The notes: generated by a model not told the origin, from the letters alone. 64,000 nt of DNA from Burkholderiales bacterium (GCA_905339295.1 CAJPFI010000024.1:1-64000); one strand, 5' to 3'. Shown: positions 17,563 through 26,913, counted from the first letter of the stretch. Numbers and translations: made by a program.

Positions 17563-18738
17563 ATGTACGCGAAGAATCCCCGCTGGTTCCTGACCGAGGA
17601 GCAGGATGCGCTGCGCATGAGCGTCGCGCGGCTCGCCCGCGAGCGCGTGGCGCCGCGCGCCGCCGAGGTCGACGCCACCGCCGCGTACCCGCAGGACATC
17701 TTCGAGCTGCTCGCGCAGAACGGGCTCACCGGCATCACGATTCCCGAGCGCTACGGCGGCGCGGGCGCCGGCCTGCTCGAGCTCTGCATCGTCGTCGAGG
17801 AGCTCGCCAAGGTCTGCACGACGACCGCGCTGATGCCGGTGATGTCCAACATCGCCGGCGTCATGCTCCTGCGCTTCGGAAGCGACGAGCAGAAGTCGAC
17901 GCTGCTTCCGAGGCTCGCGCGCGGCGAGTACCGGTTCTCGAACGCGTTGACGGAGGCGGATGCCGGGTCGGACGCGGCGTCGATCCGGAGCAAGGCGGTC
18001 GCGACGGCCGACGGCTACGAGATCACCGGCGCGAAGTCCTACATCACAGGCACGACGCTGTCGGACATCTTCATCGTGTTCGCGAAGCACGTGGACGGCG
18101 ACGCCGCCGGTCGCGTGTCGGCCTTCCTCGTCCCGCGCGACCGTCCGGGCATCACGGTCGGGCCGCTCGAAAAGAAGATGGGGATCCGCGGCATGCCGAC
18201 CGGCGGACTCTTCTTCGACAGGGTCACGGTGCCGCGCGACGCGCGCCTGGGCGCCGAGGGCCAGGGACTGTCCGTCCTGCTGAGCTCGATGACCGGCAAT
18301 CGGCCGGCGATCGGCGCCCGCGGCGTGGGTCTCGCCCAGGGCGCATTCGAGATCGCCGTCGACCACTGCCTCAGCCGGAAGATGCTGGGCGGCACGCTGA
18401 TGGACCTCCAGGGGCTCCAGTTCAAGCTCGCCGACCTGGCGATCGCGATCGAGGCGTCGCGCCAACTCGTCCACGCGGGCGCGCGGCTCGTCGACCGGGG
18501 CGTGGCCACGAAGGACCTGATGGGGATGCTCGCGATGGGCAAGTGCCTCGCGACCGACACGGCGATGCAGGTCGCGATCGAGGCGGTCCAGTGCCTCGGC
18601 GCCACCGGCTATTCCAGCGATGCTCCGGTCGAGCGTCTGATGCGCGACGCCAAGCACCTGCAGCTCGTCGACGGATCCAACGAGATTCAGCGCGTGCTGA
18701 TCGGTCGCGCGCTAAGGGAGTGGCGCACGCATGGATAA
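17563..18738 (+). CDS. Acyl-CoA dehydrogenase with Asp at the usual catalytic Glu position
   Basis: FAD flavoprotein that introduces a double bond next to a CoA thioester. The 391-residue chain has the family layout: ITIPERYGGAGAG, the flavin motif FSNALTEADAGSDAASI, YITGTTLSD, RQ-type helix and the C-terminal LVDGSNEIQRVLIGRAL. In most family members the segment reads YEGTxxIQR with Glu as the base; here it is VDGSNEIQR, with Asp370. No glutamate is seen at the alternative isovaleryl-CoA dehydrogenase position either. Asp is reported in dehydrogenases of cyclic acyl-CoAs. Start lies two bases after the synthetase stop; the next gene overlaps by eight bases. Confidence 0.9.
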   Translation: MYAKNPRWFLTEEQDALRMSVARLARERVAPRAAEVDATAAYPQDIFELLAQNGLTGITIPERYGGAGAGLLELCIVVEELAKVCTTTALMPVMSNIAGVMLLRFGSDEQKSTLLPRLARGEYRFSNALTEADAGSDAASIRSKAVATADGYEITGAKSYITGTTLSDIFIVFAKHVDGDAAGRVSAFLVPRDRPGITVGPLEKKMGIRGMPTGGLFFDRVTVPRDARLGAEGQGLSVLLSSMTGNRPAIGARGVGLAQGAFEIAVDHCLSRKMLGGTLMDLQGLQFKLADLAIAIEASRQLVHAGARLVDRGVATKDLMGMLAMGKCLATDTAMQVAIEAVQCLGATGYSSDAPVERLMRDAKHLQLVDGSNEIQRVLIGRALREWRTHG

Positions 18739-20122
18739 CCAGAGACCGGCGACGCTGTCGGAGTCGTTGTGGCGCCGGGCGAGCGCGTTGCGCTACGACG
18801 CCCTGCCCGCCCCCGTCGTCGACAAGATCAAGGATCTCGCGCTCGACACGCTCGGCGTCGCGCTGGGGTCGGCCCGGCTCGACTTCGGCGTCGCGACGCG
18901 CGCGCTCGTGCGCTCGTGGGAAAGCGCGGGGGGCGCGAGCGTCTGCGGCGAGCCGCTCCGCGTGCCCGCCCACGCCGCCGCGCTCGTCAACGGCGTGCTC
19001 GCGCACGGCCAGGACTTCGACGACACGCACACCGAGTCGGTCACGCATCCGAGCGCGTGCATCGTGCCGGCCGCGCTCGCGGTGGCCGAGTCGCGCGGCG
19101 CCAGCGGCCGCGACGCGATCCTGGCGATGGCCGCGGGCTTCGAGTCGATGATCCGGCTCGCGCTGCCGGCGCGCAACCGGTTCCACCTGCGCGGGTTCCA
19201 CACGACCTCGATCGCGGGCACGTTCGCCGCCGCCGTCGTCGCGTCGAAGCTCGGCGCGCTGGACGACGCCGCAGCCGCGAACGCGATCGGCGTCGCCGGC
19301 AGCTTCACGAGCGGACTGCTCGAGTGCGTCCCCGCAGGGGCCGGCTCGAAGCGCCTGCACGCCGGCTGGGCCGCGATGGGCGGCATCATGGCGGCGGATT
19401 TCGCGGGCCGGGGACTGACGGGACCCGCGACGGTGTTCGAAGGCAGGCTCGGCGTGTTCCATTCCTTCCTGCGCGGCGAGTCGATCGCCGTCACGGAGAT
19501 CCTCGACGGGTTCGGCGTCGACTGGACGCTGCTCGACACGCGGCCGAAGCTCTACCCGTGCTGCCACTACCTGCAGTCGTTCATCGACTGCGCGCGCCGG
19601 CTGCGCGACGAGCGCGGCGTTCGCGCCGCCGACGTCGCGGCCGTCCGCTGCCGCGTCGCCGAAGGCTCGGTCAACATGATCTGCACGCCGTGGGCCGCGA
19701 AGCAGGCGCCACGCGACGCCTACGAGGCGAAGTTCAGCCTCCCCTTCGCCGTGGCGATCGCGCTGCACGACGGGCGCGCAGGCACGTCGGAATTCACGCT
19801 GGACAATGCGCGGCGGCCCGAGATCGCCGCGCTGATGGCGCGCGTGACGCACGAGGTCGATCCCGCGTTCAGCGTCAAGGACATGCCGGGCGACGTCGAG
19901 GTCGTGCTCGCGGACGGGCGCACCGAGCGCTGCGTGCAGCCCCGCGTGCGCGGCGATCGCGGCGCCCCGGTGTCGCGCGCCGAGCTCCTCGACAAGTTCC
20001 ACGACAACCTGCGCCCCACGCCGTTCTCGCATCGCGCGGATGCGATCGCCGCGACCGTGCTCGGCCTCGACACGCAACGGGACCTCGACGCGCTGGGCGC
20101 GCTCCTGCGCGGCGCGGAATGA
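18731..20122 (+). CDS. MmgE/PrpD family protein 1
   Basis: 463-residue member of the family that contains 2-methylcitrate dehydratase PrpD and cis-aconitate decarboxylase. It has the conserved HGQDFDDTHTESVTHPS segment, GSFTSGLLECVPAG followed by KRLHAGWAA, and the cysteine-containing LYPCCHYLQSFID near residue 275. These enzymes add or remove water or CO2 from polycarboxylic acids, or epimerise them. Because its neighbours are an acyl-CoA synthetase and a mutase whose substrate residues suggest a dicarboxylic CoA ester, a branched di- or tricarboxylate is a reasonable substrate; the exact reaction is unknown. Overlaps both neighbours (8 and 4 bases). Confidence 0.85.
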   Translation: MDNQRPATLSESLWRRASALRYDALPAPVVDKIKDLALDTLGVALGSARLDFGVATRALVRSWESAGGASVCGEPLRVPAHAAALVNGVLAHGQDFDDTHTESVTHPSACIVPAALAVAESRGASGRDAILAMAAGFESMIRLALPARNRFHLRGFHTTSIAGTFAAAVVASKLGALDDAAAANAIGVAGSFTSGLLECVPAGAGSKRLHAGWAAMGGIMAADFAGRGLTGPATVFEGRLGVFHSFLRGESIAVTEILDGFGVDWTLLDTRPKLYPCCHYLQSFIDCARRLRDERGVRAADVAAVRCRVAEGSVNMICTPWAAKQAPRDAYEAKFSLPFAVAIALHDGRAGTSEFTLDNARRPEIAALMARVTHEVDPAFSVKDMPGDVEVVLADGRTERCVQPRVRGDRGAPVSRAELLDKFHDNLRPTPFSHRADAIAATVLGLDTQRDLDALGALLRGAE

Positions 20123-21372
20123 CCGCGCCGCCTCGACCGGCGTCGGGTGCGCCGAGGCTGCCGATCCGGACCGCGCAAGGCGTGCTCGCGGCGACGTTCG
20201 CGCTGCACGCGCTGCAGGCGAGCGCACCCTACGGCCTTCCGGCGCTGCTCCCGTTCGTCCGCAGCGACCTCGGGGGCGGGTACTTCGAGGCGGCGCTGGT
20301 GTCGTCGGCGTTCCTGCTCGGCATCGTCGCGGGCTCGCCGATCGCGGGCGGCGCGGTCGACGCGTTCGGCGTCCGGCGTTCGATCGTCGGCGGCACCGCG
20401 CTGGCCACGGTCATGCTGGCCCTGGTCCCCGGCGCGCCGTCGCTGTGGCTGGTGTGCACGCTGCTCGCCGTGGCGGGCATCGGCTACAGCGTCCTCACGC
20501 CCGGGACCAACACCGCGATGCTGGGCTGGTTCGCGCATCGCCATCGAGCGACCGCTGCCGGCATCAAGCAGACCGGCGTGAGCGCCGGCGGCATCGCCGT
20601 GGCGAGCTTCGTGCCCGCCGTGTCGCTCGCGTGGGGCTGGCAGGCGTCGTTTCACGTCATCGCGCTCTTCTACGCCGCGGCGTTCGCGATCGCGTGGATC
20701 ACGCTCCTGGACGGACCGTCCGGGCCCGCGCCCCGCGCCGCGCGGCCGTCCCTGCGCGATGCCATCGCGGCGATGCTCGGCGACCGGCCGACGATGCTGC
20801 TCGCGGCCGACGGCTTCCTGCGCGTCGGCATCCAGTACGCATTCCTCACCTACCTGATCGCCTACGCGATCGACAGCCTCCACTCGCCGGTCGCGTGGGG
20901 CGCGCTGATCTACGCGCTTGCGCACCTCTTCGGCGCGGTGGGCCGCGTCGGGTGGGGCTGGGCCAGCGACCGGGTCTTCCACGGGCGCCGGCGCGGGCCG
21001 TATGCCGCGATCGCGATCACCGCGGCCGCCGGGTTCGCGCTGCTCGCGCTCGCCGCGCCGCTGCACTGGGCGTTCCTGCTCGGCTCCGTCGCACTCCTCG
21101 GCCTGTCGGCCGCCGGATTCCAGGGCGTGGGCCTGTCGCTTCTCGCGGAGGTCGGCGGCGCCCGCGCTGGCACGGCCTCGGGACTGGTCAACGCGCTGTC
21201 GTTCCTCGGCGCGGCGGTGATGGTGCCGCTGTGCGGACAGTTGCTCGACGCGGGAGCGTCGTTCGCGACGCTGTTCGGCGTGCTGGCGGCGATGTCCGTC
21301 GTGACGGCGGCAATCACGCTTGCGTTGCCTTCCACGACGGACGGGGCGCCGGTCGTCCATGCTGCCCGCTGA
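20119..21372 (+). CDS. Major facilitator superfamily transporter
   Basis: 417-residue membrane protein with about twelve hydrophobic segments and the MFS loop motif between helices 2 and 3 (AGGAVDAFGVRRSIVGG region). It likely imports the organic acid used by this operon, judging only from its position. A second, unrelated uptake system (TAXI receptor plus TRAP permease) is encoded in the facing operon. Start overlaps the PrpD stop as ATGA, and the gene ends 14 bases inside the MeaB gene, so translation is coupled along the operon. Confidence 0.87.
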   Translation: MTAPPRPASGAPRLPIRTAQGVLAATFALHALQASAPYGLPALLPFVRSDLGGGYFEAALVSSAFLLGIVAGSPIAGGAVDAFGVRRSIVGGTALATVMLALVPGAPSLWLVCTLLAVAGIGYSVLTPGTNTAMLGWFAHRHRATAAGIKQTGVSAGGIAVASFVPAVSLAWGWQASFHVIALFYAAAFAIAWITLLDGPSGPAPRAARPSLRDAIAAMLGDRPTMLLAADGFLRVGIQYAFLTYLIAYAIDSLHSPVAWGALIYALAHLFGAVGRVGWGWASDRVFHGRRRGPYAAIAITAAAGFALLALAAPLHWAFLLGSVALLGLSAAGFQGVGLSLLAEVGGARAGTASGLVNALSFLGAAVMVPLCGQLLDAGASFATLFGVLAAMSVVTAAITLALPSTTDGAPVVHAAR

Positions 21373-22390
21373 CGAAACCTCTTCGGCGCGCAACGGTGTC
21401 GTGACCGCCGAGGACGCCGGCGGACTTGTCGCAGGGATCCGCGCCGGACGCGCGCGCGCCATCGGTCGCGCCATCAGCGAGGTCGAGCGCGATTCCGAGG
21501 TCGGACGCAGCGTCGTCGCCGCCCTCGCCGAGACCACGGGCCGCGCGCACCGCATCGGCATCACCGGACCGCCCGGCGCGGGGAAGTCGTCGCTCGTCGG
21601 CGAATTGATCCAGGCGTACGGGCGCCGCGGGCATCGCGTGGGGGTCATCGCGGTCGACCCGTCGAGCCGTGGGAGCGGAGGGGCGATCCTCGGCGATCGC
21701 GTGCGGATGGAGAAGCACGCCGGAGGCGGCGGCGCGTACATACGCTCGCTGGGCTCCCGAGGCGATACGGGCGGGCTCTCGCTCGCCGCATCCCGCGCCG
21801 CCGACATCCTCGACGCAGCCGGCTACGACCCGATCGTGATCGAGACGGTCGGCGCGGGCCAGGCCGAGATCGAGGTGGGCGAGGTCGCGCACACGCGCGT
21901 CGTCGTCCTGCCGCCCGGACTGGGCGACGAGGTCCAGGCCGTCAAGGCCGGCATGATGGAGATCGCCGACGTCTTCGTCGTCAGCAAGTCGGACCACGAA
22001 GGCGCGGAACGCACGCGCGCCGACCTGATCGCCTTTCTCCGGCTCCGCGGCGCCGACGCCCCCGAGATCCGCGTGATCGCGACCTCGATCGTCGACGGCG
22101 CGGGCGTCGATGCATTGGTCGATGCGCTGGTCGAGCGCGACGCACGCCGGCCGGCGGGCGTCGCCGACGGCGCGCTGGCGCGGCTCGTCGTCCGCCGCGC
22201 GCTGCGCATGACCGAGCTCGAGCTCGCCACGCTGCCGCAAGCCTGCCTGCAGGACCTCGGTGCCGGCGTGCGCCGCGGCGAGCTCACGCTCGCGCAGGCC
22301 GCTCGCGCCGCGCTCGACGGCGCACGCGCGACCGCGAATTCGCCGCCCTCCGCGCGATCTGCCGACGCTTCGGAAGCGCTGGACGGCTGA
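21359..22390 (+). CDS. MeaB/ArgK-type G3E GTPase, chaperone of mutase 1
   Basis: GTPase that loads and protects B12-dependent acyl-CoA mutases. The 343-residue protein has Walker A GITGPPGAGKSS, the metal-binding DPSSRGSGGAILGDRVRM, VIETVGAGQAEIEVG and LPPGLGDEVQAVKAGMMEIAD. The base-specificity motif, normally NKxD, reads SKSD here, while the second MeaB in the window has NKGD. Being the last gene of the operon that begins with mutase 1, it is most likely its dedicated chaperone. Start ATG 21359 is inside the MFS gene; a GTG a little downstream is an alternative. The C-terminal 20 residues are low complexity. Confidence 0.9.
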   Translation: MLPADETSSARNGVVTAEDAGGLVAGIRAGRARAIGRAISEVERDSEVGRSVVAALAETTGRAHRIGITGPPGAGKSSLVGELIQAYGRRGHRVGVIAVDPSSRGSGGAILGDRVRMEKHAGGGGAYIRSLGSRGDTGGLSLAASRAADILDAAGYDPIVIETVGAGQAEIEVGEVAHTRVVVLPPGLGDEVQAVKAGMMEIADVFVVSKSDHEGAERTRADLIAFLRLRGADAPEIRVIATSIVDGAGVDALVDALVERDARRPAGVADGALARLVVRRALRMTELELATLPQACLQDLGAGVRRGELTLAQAARAALDGARATANSPPSARSADASEALDG

Positions 22391-22550
22391 ACGCGACAGG
22401 CTGCCGCGCGACGACGAACCGAAGGCGCCGCCGCCATCGTCCGTGGCGAGCCGGCCTGCGACGACGGACTCGCCGCGCTGCGGAAGCACGCCGGGCCGAC
22501 CCGCGAGCGCCGCGCGCGTCGACGTCCCGGGCAGCGGGCGCGTCGAGCCG

Positions 22551-23537
22551 TCAGATGGCGCGCGCGAGCTCGAGCAGCAATCGGTGAACGGCCGGATCGA
22601 CCTCGACGTCGCCGTCGCCATGATCGCGCCGCGCCTGCTGCGAGCGATCGCCAGGCATTCGAACCTCGGCGTGTCCCACGGCGGGCCGAGAGCGCCGCAC
22701 GGCATCGCGCAGGGCCGCCACGCGGGTCTCGAACGCCTCCGCCGGCATCAGCAGGTCGGGCTTGAGCGCCAGGAAGAAGAACCCCGAGTTGCGGGTCTCG
22801 CGGAGCACCGGATCGCTTCCGGCGAGCATCCCGAAAAGCTGCGCGGCGAACGCCAGGCAACTCCCGCGCGGGCCGCCCCAGCTCAGGAACGCGCCGGCGA
22901 GCGCCGCCGCCGGATCGGTCGTCTCGCGCCCTTCCGCGTCGACCGCGGTGCCCGCATCGAGCGGCCGACCGGTCGCCTGCCGGAGCAGCGCCTCGCCCCA
23001 GGTGACGCCGCTGGTGCCGATGTCGAGGACCACCGGATCGTCGCCGCAGGGGAACGCGAACGCGACCGGATTCGTGCCGAGGATGCGCTCGGCGCCACCG
23101 AAGGGAGCCACGCGCGCCGTCGTGTTCGCCGTGTGCATCGCGACGAATCCCGCGCGCGCCATCCGCTCGACGTAGTACGCGAGCCGTCCGCTGAACCAGG
23201 TGTTGCACGCGCCGACCACCGCAATCCCCGAGGTACTGGCGATCTCGATCGCCTTGTCGGCCGCCGCCAGCGACACGACATAGCCGTTGACGTCGCCCCC
23301 GTCGATCGTGGCCGAAACCGGCGTCTGCGTCGTCACGCGGATCGCGCCGCCGGCCCCCTTCCTGACGAGCTCGGCGACGATCGCGGGCACGCGCGGGAGT
23401 CCCGCGAACGCGTGGCCGGTGACCATCGCGTCGACCAGGTGCGCGGCCACGTCCCCGGCGTGGGCGGGCGGCATGCCGTGGCGCACGAGCGCCGCGACGG
23501 CCAGCGCGCGGGCGTCAGCCTGCGACAGCCTGATCAT
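22551..23537 (-). CDS. Ldh2/MDH2-type NAD(P)-dependent 2-hydroxyacid dehydrogenase
   Basis: 328-residue oxidoreductase of the malate/L-lactate dehydrogenase family, which does not share the classical Rossmann-type LDH fold. Recognisable parts are HAFAGLPRVPAIV, VVGACNTWFSGRLAYYVERM, HTANTTARVAPFGGAERILG followed by TNPVAFAFPCGDDPVVLDIG, and a C-terminal segment with NSGFFFLALKPDLLMP. Members oxidise malate, ureidoglycolate, sulfolactate or similar acids, so the substrate is probably a 2-hydroxy acid from the catabolic cluster. It is the last gene of the reverse operon and overlaps the PrpD-like gene by 23 bases. Confidence 0.87.
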   Translation of the reverse strand: MIRLSQADARALAVAALVRHGMPPAHAGDVAAHLVDAMVTGHAFAGLPRVPAIVAELVRKGAGGAIRVTTQTPVSATIDGGDVNGYVVSLAAADKAIEIASTSGIAVVGACNTWFSGRLAYYVERMARAGFVAMHTANTTARVAPFGGAERILGTNPVAFAFPCGDDPVVLDIGTSGVTWGEALLRQATGRPLDAGTAVDAEGRETTDPAAALAGAFLSWGGPRGSCLAFAAQLFGMLAGSDPVLRETRNSGFFFLALKPDLLMPAEAFETRVAALRDAVRRSRPAVGHAEVRMPGDRSQQARRDHGDGDVEVDPAVHRLLLELARAI

Positions 23538-24903
23538 GCTTCGGCCCGGTGCCGGTCCACGCATGCGCGCGCCGGCGTTCCAGCGCGTCGAGCAGCGGCG
23601 CGAGCGTGGGCTGCCGCTCGAGATCGAGGACGAAATCGCGCACCCGGTCGGTGTCGTCGCCCAGCACCGGGCCCGCCAGCTCGTCGTACTTGCGGCACAG
23701 CGCCTCGGGCGCGACGGGATTCTCCGGCTCGCCTGCCGGATAGTCGAGCGAGAGCGTGTGCACGCCCGACGCCGTCTCGATCGCAACGCGCGATGCCCGC
23801 TTCGCAGGGTAGCCGGCATCCAGCGCCGGATCGTACAGCACCGCGATCCGGGCCATCAGCGCGCGGACGCGCGGATCTTCCAGCCTGCGCTGGGTGAACG
23901 CGAAGGCGCTCGTCTCGCCGTGCACCGCGGCGACGGCGATCGCGAACGCGATGCTGAACTGCGCCTGCGCGGGCGTCGCCGGATGCTCGATCTCGGCGGC
24001 GAGCGTGTAGCGGTCGACGTGGACCGACACCGAGCGAAGGTCCGCGGCCGGCGCCGGGTGCTGCCGGCTGAGCGCGAGGAACGCGTCGAGCGGCGCATGG
24101 TTGCCGCGGCAGCCGCCGTGCATCTTGACGTAGGTCCCGAGCATCCGCGGGACGGAAGGCTCCGGCACCACGCGCTCGCCGTTCGCGTACGCAGGGAAGA
24201 ACCCCTCCGCGAGAATCGACTCGTGCCCGCGCGCGCCGGCGGCGGCCATCAGCGCCGCGACGCGGCCCGCCTCGCAGCCCTGGGCGACCTGGAGCGGCTG
24301 CGTCGCCGACGCCCGCAGCGCCGCCTTGAGACCAGCGCCCAGGCTCGCCGCGATGGCGAGCGCGTGCATCGTCTCGGTTTCGGGGAGGCGGAGCAGCCGC
24401 GCGGTCGCCGCGGCGGACGCAAGGGGCGCGAGCACCGCCGTGCTCTGGAAACCGCGATCGACGATGGCGGGATACGCGCGCTCGCCCACGCGCAGGAACA
24501 CCTCGTAGCCGGACGCGACGGCCGCGAGCAGGTCGTCGGGCCGCGGAAGCGCCGCCCGCAGGCCGCCCGCCACGGTGAGCGCGGTGGGCGTGACCACGCA
24601 GGACGGATGGCCCCCGGTCGAGCGCGAGCCGTCCTCCATGTAGGCCGCGTGCGACATGAACACGTTCACGCGCAACGCGTCGGCGGTCGCGCGTTCCGCG
24701 CCCTCGAACCAGCTATGGGCGGGTCCCGGAGCGTCGAGCGCGCGCGCGAGACTCCGCCAGGTGCCGATCCGGTATCCCGCGCAGGCGCACCCGATGAGGT
24801 CGAGCACGCGCAGCCGGGTCGCCTCCCGCACCTTCGCATCGGGCGCGCCCGCCTCCGCCGCGCGCTGCGCGAGCGCGCGGACGTCCAGCGCGTCCGCCGT
24901 CAT
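23515..24903 (-). CDS. MmgE/PrpD family protein 2
   Basis: 462-residue second member of the MmgE/PrpD family in the island, clearly different from the first. The helical N-domain has LRVLDLIGCACAGYRIG. The normally DFDD-rich segment reads SHAAYMEDGSRSTGGHPSC. A later cysteine/histidine segment reads KMHGGCRGNHAPLDAFLAL, replacing the YPCC motif of protein 1. This variant is common among MmgE/PrpD proteins encoded beside TRAP transporters. The function may be dehydration, isomerisation or decarboxylation of an imported acid. Its stop-start overlap with the TRAP permease gene (ATGA) ties it to uptake. Confidence 0.83.
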   Translation of the reverse strand: MTADALDVRALAQRAAEAGAPDAKVREATRLRVLDLIGCACAGYRIGTWRSLARALDAPGPAHSWFEGAERATADALRVNVFMSHAAYMEDGSRSTGGHPSCVVTPTALTVAGGLRAALPRPDDLLAAVASGYEVFLRVGERAYPAIVDRGFQSTAVLAPLASAAATARLLRLPETETMHALAIAASLGAGLKAALRASATQPLQVAQGCEAGRVAALMAAAGARGHESILAEGFFPAYANGERVVPEPSVPRMLGTYVKMHGGCRGNHAPLDAFLALSRQHPAPAADLRSVSVHVDRYTLAAEIEHPATPAQAQFSIAFAIAVAAVHGETSAFAFTQRRLEDPRVRALMARIAVLYDPALDAGYPAKRASRVAIETASGVHTLSLDYPAGEPENPVAPEALCRKYDELAGPVLGDDTDRVRDFVLDLERQPTLAPLLDALERRRAHAWTGTGPKHDQAVAG

Positions 24904-26855
24904 CGCGCCGCGTGCAGCCGCGTCCGCCGCAGCGTCATCCACTGGCGCCCCAGCACGGCCAGGAAAGCGATCATGCCGACCGCATCGGAGACGTGCCCCG
25001 GAAAGGCCATCGCGCACCCGGCCGCGACCAGCACGATGCGTTCCCAGGTTGCGAGGGGCGCGATCAGGAAGCCGATCATGCCGGCGCCGTACGGAATCGC
25101 CGCCAGAAACAGCATCGCCCACGTGTATACGACGCTGCCGTTGAATCCGTCGGGCATCAGCATCGGCGTGTACACGAACATGAACGGCATCAGGTAGAGA
25201 AAGGACGAGAGCTTCATCGCATGGAAGCCGGTCCGATAGGGGTGCCCCCCCGCGATTCCCGCGCCCGCAAACGCGGCCATGCAAACCGGCGGAGTCACGT
25301 TCGAGCTCTGGCTGAACCAGAACACCACGAAGTGCGCTGCGATGAGCGGGACGCCAAGTTGTCCCAGCGCGGGCACCGCGAGCAGCGCCAGGATCAGGTA
25401 GTCCGCCGTCACCGTGATGCCCATGCCCAGGATGAAGGTCGCGAACAGCACGAGCAGCAGCGCCAGCCACACCATCCCGTAGGTCTGCGCCATCACGATC
25501 TCGGAGAATCGGAACGCCAGTCCGGTGAGCAGCGCGATTCCGACGATGATCCCGACCGGCCCGGCCGTCACGCCCACGATCAGCGACTTCTCGCCCCCGC
25601 TGGCGAGCCCGTCGTACAGGGCCGGGAAGAATCGGCGCACCTGGCCGCTCATCGCAAAGCGCGTGAACATGAGCGCGACGAAGCTCACGATCGCCCAGAA
25701 CGCGGCGAACGAAGGCGTGTAGCCCTCGAACAGGGTCACGAACAGCACGACCAGCGGCAGCAGGTAGTACCAGCCTCCGCGCACGACGGCCCCGATCGCA
25801 GGCCTCAGCGACTTCGGTATCGCACCCAGCCCCGAGCGGCCCGCTTCGAAGTGGACCATGACCAGCACGGAGAAGAAATACAGGATTGCCGGCACGAACG
25901 CGATCTTGACGATGTACGCGTACGGGACCTTGAGCATCTCCGCCATCAGGAACGCGCCGGCGCCCATCACCGGCGGCATGAACATGCCCCCGGTCGACGC
26001 TGCCGCCTCGACCGCACCCGCCACCTCGGGCCGGTAGCCCGTCTTCTTCATCAGCGGGATCGTGAACGTGCCCGTGGCGACGGTATTGGCGACGGCGCTG
26101 CCCGAGATCATCCCGAACATGCCGCTTGCCACGACCGCTGCCTTGGCGGGGCCGCCGCGAAAGCGGGCGGTCAGCGCCACCGGCAGGTCGATGAAGAAGC
26201 GTCCGGCGCCGAACTGCTCGAACAGCGCGCCCATGATGATGAACAGCATCACGTACGCGATGAACACGTAGGCGACGAAGCCGAAGATGCCGTTGGTGGA
26301 CGCGTAGCTGTCGCCGATCACCTGGCTGTAGCCGAACCCCTGGTGCGCGAGGACGCCCGTCGGCAGGACCTGCCCGAGAAGCGCGTAGACGAGCATGGCC
26401 AGCGCGAGGATCGGCAGGACCACGCTCATCGCGCGGCGGCACGCCTCCAGCACCAGCGCGATCGCGATCGTCCCGAGCACGAGGTCGCGGGGCGTCGCCG
26501 TGCCGGCGCGCCAGGCCATGTTCTCGTAGTCGACGATGAAGTTGCCGAACGCGAGCACCGTGAGCGCGATCAGGACGAGGTCCAGCGCGCCGGGGCGGTC
26601 GCGCGGCGCGTGCCGCGTCGCCGGATAGCGCAGGAAGACGAGCGTGAGGATCGCGAGCAGGAAGCCGCCGCGCAGCGTGGACGTGCCGACGTCGTCGACG
26701 AGGACGACGAGGATCAGCAGCAGGCTGTAAGTCGCGGCGAGCAGCTTGTAGGCATGCTTCCAGAACCCCTCGAATTCGCGGACCGCCCGGGTCCCTTCGG
26801 CCTCTTCGAGGAGCTGGAGAAAGCGCGACGGGCGTGCTCCTGAGGGCGTCGGCAT
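24900..26855 (-). CDS. TRAP transporter permease, fused small and large subunits (TAXI type)
   Basis: Inner-membrane secondary transporter of about 651 residues, working with the TAXI receptor encoded just upstream. It fuses a four-helix DctQ-like part with a DctM-like part; conserved DctM stretches include GMFGMISGSAVANTVATG and FTIPLMKKTGYRPEVAGAVE, then GGMFMPPVMGAGAFLMAE. The ATG at 26855 is preferred. Another in-frame ATG at 26918 would place a 10-base-pair hairpin inside the coding region and add a non-conserved Pro/Arg-rich leader. Overlaps the downstream PrpD-like gene by four bases. Confidence 0.92.
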   Translation of the reverse strand: MPTPSGARPSRFLQLLEEAEGTRAVREFEGFWKHAYKLLAATYSLLLILVVLVDDVGTSTLRGGFLLAILTLVFLRYPATRHAPRDRPGALDLVLIALTVLAFGNFIVDYENMAWRAGTATPRDLVLGTIAIALVLEACRRAMSVVLPILALAMLVYALLGQVLPTGVLAHQGFGYSQVIGDSYASTNGIFGFVAYVFIAYVMLFIIMGALFEQFGAGRFFIDLPVALTARFRGGPAKAAVVASGMFGMISGSAVANTVATGTFTIPLMKKTGYRPEVAGAVEAAASTGGMFMPPVMGAGAFLMAEMLKVPYAYIVKIAFVPAILYFFSVLVMVHFEAGRSGLGAIPKSLRPAIGAVVRGGWYYLLPLVVLFVTLFEGYTPSFAAFWAIVSFVALMFTRFAMSGQVRRFFPALYDGLASGGEKSLIVGVTAGPVGIIVGIALLTGLAFRFSEIVMAQTYGMVWLALLLVLFATFILGMGITVTADYLILALLAVPALGQLGVPLIAAHFVVFWFSQSSNVTPPVCMAAFAGAGIAGGHPYRTGFHAMKLSSFLYLMPFMFVYTPMLMPDGFNGSVVYTWAMLFLAAIPYGAGMIGFLIAPLATWERIVLVAAGCAMAFPGHVSDAVGMIAFLAVLGRQWMTLRRTRLHAAR

Positions 26856-26886
26856 CGCGTGGCCTGGATCGGGCGGTGGAGAGGAC

Positions 26887-26913
26887 GCGCGGCGGGCAGG
26901 TGACCCGCCGCGC
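26887..26913 (-). promoter_or_regulatory. Intercistronic stem-loop between TAXI receptor and TRAP permease genes
   Basis: Perfect 10-base-pair stem GCGCGGCGGG / CCCGCCGCGC with a 7-base loop, just after the receptor stop codon (26925) and before the permease start. Hairpins between a binding-protein gene and its permease gene are known to stabilise the upstream mRNA or attenuate transcription, giving more receptor than permease. There is no U-run, so it is not a classical terminator. Confidence 0.6.
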
